A DNA stretch of 8,592 nucleotides from Actinomycetes bacterium (GTDB lineage Bacteria; Actinomycetota; Actinomycetes; Propionibacteriales; Propionibacteriaceae): positions 1 to 8,592 of the forward strand of contig JAEWIK010000250.1 of the NCBI GenBank assembly GCA_023387135.1, written 5' to 3'. How positions within the stretch are numbered: position 1 is the first letter of the stretch; each line of letters opens with the position of its first letter. The notes beneath the pieces are model-generated. The model was not told the DNA's origin. It made no database searches and saw only the letters and a program-made list of their open reading frames with translations. The translations under genes and the position numbers were made by a program. Below are positions 4,549-8,592 of the stretch, in pieces.

Positions 4549-5937
4549 GTGGTTGAGATGATCCCGACGCTCGAGGACTTACGCCTGCGCCCGGTGGCTC
4601 AGCAGCCGCAGTATCCCGATCCCGCCGCGCTCGAGCCGGTGCTGGCAGAGCTGCGGCTCATGCCCCCGCTGGTGTTCGCCGGTGAATGCGACGAGCTCAA
4701 GCTGAGGATCGCCGAGGTCGCCGCGGGCCGGTCGTTCATGCTGCAGGGCGGCGACTGCGCCGAGACCTTCGACTCGGTCAGGGCCGCCGACATCCGCGGC
4801 AAGCTGCGGGTGCTGCTGTCGATGGCCGTCATCCTCACCTACGCCGCCCAGGTCCCCGTGCTCAAGGTCGGACGCCTGGCGGGCCAGTACGCCAAGCCGC
4901 GCTCGAAGGACACCGAGACCCGCGGGGGAGTGACGCTCCCCGCCTACCGGGGCGACGCCGTCAACGGCCTGCCGTTCACGGCCGAGAGCAGGACTCCCGA
5001 TCCCGAGCGCCTGCTGGGGGTCTACAACCACTCGGCGGCGACGCTCAACCTGATCCGCGCCTTCGTGAAGGGCGGTTTCGCCGACCTGCGGGCGGTGCAC
5101 ACCTGGAACCAGGACTTCGTCAGGAACTCCAACGTCGAAGAGCGCTACGAGGCGATGGCGGACGAGATCCAGCGCGCCCTCGCCTTCATGGTCGCCTGCG
5201 GTGTGGACGACGCGTCGCTTCGGACCGTCGACTTCTACTCCAGCCACGAGGCCCTGCTGCTCGACTACGAGCACGCGCTGACCCGCATCGACTCCCGGAC
5301 CGGCACCCCGTACGACACATCGGCGCACATGGTGTGGGTGGGCGAGCGGACGCGGCAGCTCGACGGCGCCCACGTGGAGTTCATGCGGCACATCCGCAAC
5401 CCGATCGGGCTCAAGCTGGGCCCGTCGGTCACCCCGCAGGAGGCTGTCGAGCTCGCCGACGCGCTGGACCCCGACCACGAGCCCGGCAGGCTCACCATCA
5501 TCACGAGGATGGGGGCGGGCAGGGTCCGCGACGTGCTGCCCGGGATCGTCGCCGCGGTGGAGGACACCGGACGCAAGGTGGCCTGGGTCTGCGACCCGAT
5601 GCACGGCAACACCTTCGAGACCTCGCTGGGCTACAAGACGAGGGCTTTCACCCAGGTCGTCGACGAGCTGAACGGGTTCTTCGAAGTGCATCGCGCCCTC
5701 GGCACCTGGCCGGGCGGGGTCCACATCGAGCTGACCGGCGGTGACGTCACCGAGTGCGTGGGCGGCGTCGACGAGCTCGTCGAGACCGACCTCGCCAACC
5801 GCTACGAAACCGCCTGCGACCCGCGCCTCAACCGCAACCAGTCGCTGGAACTCGCCTTCACCATCGCCGAGCAGTTGCGGGACGGACGCTCGCTGCGTCC
5901 CAACCCCGTGCAGGACTTCCACTTCGAGGACTTCTGA
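4549..5937 (+). CDS. aroG: Class II 3-deoxy-7-phosphoheptulonate (DAHP) synthase
   Basis: AroG condenses phosphoenolpyruvate and erythrose 4-phosphate to DAHP, the entry step of aromatic amino acid synthesis, in the cytoplasm. The 462-residue protein is a clear class II (AroA_II, mycobacterial/plant) enzyme. Metal ligands are Cys70 in LQGGDCAETF, His352 in DPMHGNT, Glu394 in HIELTGG and Asp424 in ACDPRLN. Phosphate- and substrate-binding residues include Arg109 in VGRLAGQYAKPR, the GERTRQ segment at 265-270 (Glu266, Arg267), Lys289 in GLKLGPS and Arg320. The GTG at 4549 is preferred over ATG 4558 because the -10 box lies 6 bases before it. About 16 residues precede the conserved AQQP segment, fewer than I recall for M. 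tuberculosis AroG. Leu11 uses TTA, the only in-frame TTA codon I found in the window. It is separated by 73 bases from the threonine aldolase gene and may be transcribed alone. Confidence 0.97.
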   Translation: MVEMIPTLEDLRLRPVAQQPQYPDPAALEPVLAELRLMPPLVFAGECDELKLRIAEVAAGRSFMLQGGDCAETFDSVRAADIRGKLRVLLSMAVILTYAAQVPVLKVGRLAGQYAKPRSKDTETRGGVTLPAYRGDAVNGLPFTAESRTPDPERLLGVYNHSAATLNLIRAFVKGGFADLRAVHTWNQDFVRNSNVEERYEAMADEIQRALAFMVACGVDDASLRTVDFYSSHEALLLDYEHALTRIDSRTGTPYDTSAHMVWVGERTRQLDGAHVEFMRHIRNPIGLKLGPSVTPQEAVELADALDPDHEPGRLTIITRMGAGRVRDVLPGIVAAVEDTGRKVAWVCDPMHGNTFETSLGYKTRAFTQVVDELNGFFEVHRALGTWPGGVHIELTGGDVTECVGGVDELVETDLANRYETACDPRLNRNQSLELAFTIAEQLRDGRSLRPNPVQDFHFEDF

Positions 5938-5970
5938 GCGAACCCCGCCCGGCGTCTCGTTTTGACCACA

Positions 5971-5987
5971 GGCCGTCCCCGACGGTC
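5971..5987 (+). terminator. Weak hairpin between aroG and the threonine aldolase gene
   Basis: GGCCGTC and GACGGTC form a 7-bp stem, including one G-U pair, around a CCC loop. No T-tract follows; a TTTT run precedes it at 5960-5963. It might terminate aroG transcription or be incidental. It is the only structure I see in the 73-base gap. Confidence 0.22.
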
Positions 5988-5998
5988 CTGACTCGCGC

Positions 5999-6004
5999 AA
6001 GGAT
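5999..6004 (+). promoter_or_regulatory. AAGGAT before the GTG at 6011 (Shine-Dalgarno or degenerate -10)
   Basis: AAGGA (5999-6003) stands 7 bases before the GTG and is the natural Shine-Dalgarno candidate. AAGGAT also keeps the A and final T of a -10 box with the 6-base spacing used by the leaderless genes, though the first T is missing. Either reading supports GTG 6011 as the start. Confidence 0.4.
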
Positions 6005-6010
6005 GCATGC

Positions 6011-7048
6011 GTGGCTGACCTGATCGACCTGCGTTCCGACACCCTCACCCGTCCGACCGCCGGCATGCGCGCGGCGATGGCCGCCGCCGAGGTGGGTGAC
6101 GACGTCTACGCCGAGGACCCGACGGTCAACGCGCTGCAGCGGCGGGTGGCCGACCTGCTGGGCCACGAGGCGGGCCTGTTCGTCCCGACCGGCTCCATGG
6201 GAAACCTCCTCGGCGTGTGGTCGCTGGTGCGCCCCGGCGACGAACTCGTGTGCGACGTCAGGGCCCACATCGCGCGGGCGGAGATGGGCGCGCACGCCGC
6301 GCTGCACGGCATCACCACCCGCACCTGGGATTCGCCCGACGGGTTGGCCGACGCCGCGACGATCGCCGGCATCATCACTCCCGACGCCGGGCCCCACCTG
6401 GTGTCGACGGCGGCGGTGGCGTTGGAGAACACCCACAACTTCGGCGGCGGGACGGTCTGGAAGCTGGAGGCGCTGCGCGAGATCTCGGTGCTCTGCCGCG
6501 CCGCAGGCGTCGGGCTGCATCTCGACGGTGCGCGACTGTGGAACGCCCACGTCGCCACGGGGGTGTCGCTGGCCGAGTACGGCAGGCTGTTCGACACGCT
6601 GAGCGTGTGCTTCTCCAAGGGGCTGGGTGCCCCCGTCGGCTCGATGCTGGTGTCCAGCGCCGACGTCATCGCGCGGGCCCGCGTGCAGCGGAAGCGGCTG
6701 GGCGGGGGGATGCGCCAGGTCGGCATCCTCGCCGCGGCCGCCGGCTACGCGCTCGACCACCACCTTGACCGGCTGGCCGACGACCACGCCGCCGCGAGGG
6801 CTTTCGCCGACGCCGTGCTCGCCGATGCGCCGCAGGCGCTCGACCCCGCGGGAGTGCAGACCAACATCGTCGTCATCGACACCGACGGGGTGCCGGCCGG
6901 CGGGCTGGTGGCGAAGGCGAAGGAGGCGGGGGTCCTGCTCTCTGCCGTGGGGCCGCACACCGTGCGCGCGGTCACGCACCTCGATGTCGACACCGAGCAG
7001 TGCGCGGCGGCCGGGAGGCTCGTCGGCGGCCTGCTGTCGGGGTCATGA
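6011..7048 (+). CDS. ltaE: Low-specificity threonine aldolase family, PLP-dependent
   Basis: This 345-residue fold-type I PLP enzyme is predicted to cleave L-threonine or allo-threonine to glycine and acetaldehyde, or the reverse, in the cytoplasm. The N-terminal DLRSDTLTRPT segment is typical. PTGSMGNL at 59-66 binds the cofactor phosphate. His86 in RAHIARAE is the expected residue stacking on the PLP ring. ENTHNFGGG at 139-147 and HLDGARLWNAH at 170-180 follow, with Asp172 contacting the pyridine nitrogen. Lys203 in CFSKGLGAPVGS is the Schiff-base lysine. All key residues are present and the length is normal. Stereospecificity, and whether it acts on another beta-hydroxy amino acid, cannot be read from sequence. 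Its stop overlaps the aroE start as ATGA, so the two are probably translationally coupled. That placement ahead of aroE is unusual. The symbol rests on the family, not on proven substrate. Confidence 0.9.
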   Translation: MADLIDLRSDTLTRPTAGMRAAMAAAEVGDDVYAEDPTVNALQRRVADLLGHEAGLFVPTGSMGNLLGVWSLVRPGDELVCDVRAHIARAEMGAHAALHGITTRTWDSPDGLADAATIAGIITPDAGPHLVSTAAVALENTHNFGGGTVWKLEALREISVLCRAAGVGLHLDGARLWNAHVATGVSLAEYGRLFDTLSVCFSKGLGAPVGSMLVSSADVIARARVQRKRLGGGMRQVGILAAAAGYALDHHLDRLADDHAAARAFADAVLADAPQALDPAGVQTNIVVIDTDGVPAGGLVAKAKEAGVLLSAVGPHTVRAVTHLDVDTEQCAAAGRLVGGLLSGS

Positions 7049-7887
7049 GAGCGGCGGTCCTGGGCTCGCCCATCGAGCACTCCCTGTCGCCGGTGCTGCA
7101 CAACGCCGGCTACCGGGCCGTCGGGCTGGACGACTGGACGTATTCCAGCGCCAGGGTCGAGGAGGCCGACCTCGCGGCGTTCGTGTCGGGGCTCGACTCC
7201 GACTGGCGCGGGCTGAGCCTCACGATGCCGCTCAAGCGGGCCTGTCTGGACGTCGCCCACGACGTGACGGCGCTGGCCGCCGGCGCGGGCGTGGGCAACA
7301 CCCTGGTCAGGCTCGCCAACGGCGACTGGCTGGCCGACAACACCGACATCGGCGGCTTGGTGGACGCCTTGGGCCCGTCGTGGAGCGCCGACTGGGGACG
7401 CGTGGCCGTGCTCGGGTCAGGGGCCACCGCACGCTCGGCGGTGCTCGCCGTGTCGCTGCTGGGGGCCGACAGGATCACCCTCTACGCGCGCAACGGGGAC
7501 GCCGCCGCGGGACTCGCGGTCTGGGCGGCGTCGGCAGCCCCGGCCGTCGCCGTCACCACGGCGGCGCTCGACGACTGGCAGGCCGGCGACGAGCCGGCCG
7601 TGCTGTCGACCCTGCCGGCCGGAGCGGTGGACGGCGGCGGCCTCCCGCCGCGGGAGGGACTGCTCTTCGACGTCGTGTACGCGGGTTGGCCCACGCCGCT
7701 GGCGCAAGCGGCACTCGACGCGGGTATGACAGTGGTGAGCGGCTTCGAGTTGCTGGTGCACCAGGCCGCCAGGCAGTTCGAGTTGTTCACCCAGGTGGCG
7801 GCGCCCGTCGAGGCGATGAGGGCCGCAGGCCAGGCGCGGCTCGGGCAGCCCACCGAGGAGGCACGTGGCGGAGGAGGCGGGACGTGA
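7045..7887 (+). CDS. aroE: Shikimate dehydrogenase (NADP+)
   Basis: AroE reduces 3-dehydroshikimate to shikimate with NADPH. The 280-residue protein has the full layout. The shikimate-binding SPIEHSLSPVLHN lies at 8-20. Catalytic Lys64 is in LTMPLKR, Asn85 in GVGNTL and catalytic Asp101 in ADNTDIGG. The Rossmann loop VLGSGATARSAV lies at 122-133, with Ala where many relatives have the third Gly. Arg149 in YARN is placed to contact the NADP 2'-phosphate. The C-terminal signature GFELLVHQAARQFELFT is at 233-249. The frame is open upstream to 7000, but ATG 7045 is chosen because homology starts there and it overlaps the threonine aldolase stop (ATGA). No strong Shine-Dalgarno sequence is present, so coupling is likely. 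The C-terminal run of five glycines is encoded by the region holding the Shine-Dalgarno of aroK. Its TGA overlaps the aroK start (GTGA). Confidence 0.95.
   Translation: MRAAVLGSPIEHSLSPVLHNAGYRAVGLDDWTYSSARVEEADLAAFVSGLDSDWRGLSLTMPLKRACLDVAHDVTALAAGAGVGNTLVRLANGDWLADNTDIGGLVDALGPSWSADWGRVAVLGSGATARSAVLAVSLLGADRITLYARNGDAAAGLAVWAASAAPAVAVTTAALDDWQAGDEPAVLSTLPAGAVDGGGLPPREGLLFDVVYAGWPTPLAQAALDAGMTVVSGFELLVHQAARQFELFTQVAAPVEAMRAAGQARLGQPTEEARGGGGGT
7872..7877 (+). promoter_or_regulatory. Shine-Dalgarno AGGAGG for aroK, inside the aroE end
   Basis: AGGAGG, within GGAGGAGG at 7870-7877, lies 6 bases before the GTG at 7884. It decides the aroK start and is embedded in the glycine codons that close aroE. 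Confidence 0.8.
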
Positions 7888-8477
7888 TAGTGCTGATCGG
7901 CTTCATGGGAGCCGGCAAGACGACAGTGGGCAAGGCGCTGGCCGCCCGGCTGGGGCTGCAGTTCATCGACACCGACCAGGTCATCGAGCAGAGCACCGGG
8001 CTCGCGATCTCGGACATCTTCGACGCCTACGGCGAGGCGGGCTTCAGGGAACTGGAGGCGCGCGTGGTGGCCGAGCAACTCGCGGGCCCGCAGGCTGTCG
8101 TCGCCCTGGGAGGGGGCGCCGTCACCACGGAGTCGGTCCGTGAGCGGTTGCGCGGGCACAAGGTGGTGCTGCTGGAGATCTCGCTGGCGGACACGCTGAG
8201 CCGGCTGGGCGCCGACTCCACCCGTCCGATGCTGCAGCGGCCCGACCTGGCCGAGGTGTTCGCCGACAGGGTCGACCTCTACCGCGAGGTGGCCTCGGTC
8301 GGGATCCCCGTCGCAGGCACGACACCGTCCGAGCTCGTCGACCTCGTGGCCCAGTGGCTGGAGGGCGGCTCCCGTCCCGAGGCTGCCGGAGAACCCGGCG
8401 GGCAGAGCCGGACGCTGTGGCCCGACGACCCGAGGGCGGCGGTGGTGGACTCCGCCCGCCCAGAGACGACAGAGTAG
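7884..8477 (+). CDS. aroK: Shikimate kinase
   Basis: AroK phosphorylates shikimate at O3 with ATP. The 197-residue protein begins at GTG 7884, overlapping the aroE stop by 4 bases. Walker A is GFMGAGKT at 6-13 with Lys12. Shikimate-binding residues are Asp31 in DTDQ, Arg55 in GFRELE and the glycine loop GGGA at 76-79. Arg114 in STRPML is the lid arginine and Arg134 in YREVAS is the second substrate arginine. All catalytic residues are present. The kinase fold ends near residue 160. Residues about 161-197 are an extra polar Pro/Gly/Arg-rich tail, so the protein is longer than the roughly 170-176 residues usual in the family. Codon 2 is ATA, forced in part by the overlap with the aroE stop. aroQ follows after 5 bases, whereas aroB commonly comes next in actinobacteria. 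Confidence 0.96.
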   Translation: MIVLIGFMGAGKTTVGKALAARLGLQFIDTDQVIEQSTGLAISDIFDAYGEAGFRELEARVVAEQLAGPQAVVALGGGAVTTESVRERLRGHKVVLLEISLADTLSRLGADSTRPMLQRPDLAEVFADRVDLYREVASVGIPVAGTTPSELVDLVAQWLEGGSRPEAAGEPGGQSRTLWPDDPRAAVVDSARPETTE

Positions 8478-8480
8478 GAG
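8476..8480 (+). promoter_or_regulatory. Shine-Dalgarno AGGAG for aroQ, overlapping the aroK stop
   Basis: AGGAG shares its first two bases with the TAG stop of aroK and leaves only 2 bases before the ATG at 8483. The spacing is unusually short, which suggests that ribosomes finishing aroK help initiate aroQ. Confidence 0.5.
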
Positions 8481-8482
8481 CC

Positions 8483-8592
8483 ATGGACGTCCTGGTGATC
8501 AACGGCCCCAACCTGAACACTCTCGGCACGCGCGAACCCGAGGTGTACGGCCACGAGACCCTCCCCGAGATCGAGGCCGCCCTGATAGCTCA
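8483..8592 (+). CDS. aroQ: Type II 3-dehydroquinate dehydratase, 5' end only
   Basis: Only the first 36 residues are present; the gene runs off the right edge. The start [15 protein letters not shown] followed by TREPEVYG is the diagnostic N-terminus of type II dehydroquinase, which converts 3-dehydroquinate to 3-dehydroshikimate. Arg17 and Tyr22 of the flexible lid correspond to the catalytic arginine and tyrosine of the family. It is the fourth gene of the tightly packed threonine aldolase-aroE-aroK-aroQ set, starting 5 bases after aroK. Its product is the substrate of AroE, so the order supports one pathway operon. Confidence 0.95.
   Translation, partial: MDVLVINGPNLNTLGTREPEVYGHETLPEIEAALIA

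Noticed and set aside
5971..5987. A Trp/Phe attenuator between aroG and the threonine aldolase
   Set aside because: There is no leader peptide with aromatic codons, no alternative pairing and no T-tract after the hairpin.
4579..6066. A 495-codon open frame antisense to aroG
   Set aside because: aroG on the plus strand is certain. The antisense product is compositionally biased (Val, Gly, Arg, His) and has no recognisable domain.
6627..7883. A long plus-strand frame fused to the front of shikimate kinase, suggesting a fusion protein
   Set aside because: The upstream part is an out-of-frame reading of the threonine aldolase and aroE genes. A strong Shine-Dalgarno and GTG at 7884 give a normal AroK.

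Overview
The window is high-GC bacterial DNA, almost certainly chromosomal and from an actinobacterium (Actinomycetota). Third codon positions are strongly G/C, GTG starts are frequent, there is a class II (mycobacterial/plant-type) DAHP synthase, an actinobacterial-style NlpC/P60 hydrolase with a coiled coil, two lipoproteins, and -10 boxes of the TAnnnT type. AGG is a common arginine codon while AGA and CGA are absent from the gene I counted. This, with the gene order, makes me lean towards Propionibacteriales, but I cannot verify the genus. There is no sign of a mobile element, prophage, CRISPR array, rRNA or tRNA.

Layout. 1-643 (-): 5' part of a lipoprotein of unknown function, running off the left edge. 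644-744: divergent promoter region. 745-984 (+): small four-cysteine protein. 1041-2090 (+): secreted NlpC/P60 peptidoglycan endopeptidase. 2110-2922 (+): lipoprotein with a gluzincin (HExxH...E) metallopeptidase signature. 2914-3654 (-): alpha/beta hydrolase of the Est30/monoacylglycerol lipase kind, overlapping the previous gene tail to tail. 3655-3754: divergent promoter region. 3755-4498 (+): PlsC-family acyltransferase. 4549-5937 (+): class II DAHP synthase (aroG). 6011-7048 (+): threonine aldolase. 7045-7884/7887 (+): aroE. 7884-8477 (+): aroK. 8483-8592 (+): 5' end of aroQ, cut by the right edge. No stretch longer than about 110 bases lacks a gene.

How the genes work together. The left half is cell-envelope biology: a peptidoglycan hydrolase, two lipoproteins, a lipid/ester hydrolase and a phospholipid acyltransferase. 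The right half is the shikimate pathway: AroG makes DAHP (step 1), AroQ dehydrates 3-dehydroquinate (step 3), AroE reduces 3-dehydroshikimate (step 4) and AroK phosphorylates shikimate (step 5). Threonine aldolase, aroE, aroK and aroQ are packed with 4-base overlaps or a 5-base gap and look like one operon. aroC and aroB, which often sit within this cluster in actinobacteria, are absent from the expected slots.

The most notable pattern is regulatory. Four genes have a TAnnnT hexamer exactly 6 or 7 bases before a start codon, the spacing expected of leaderless mRNAs, and two more have a degenerate version. I see no clear undescribed multi-gene system. The best leads are the leaderless starts, the small four-cysteine protein beside the NlpC/P60 gene, the single TTA codon in aroG, and the rearranged aro cluster.
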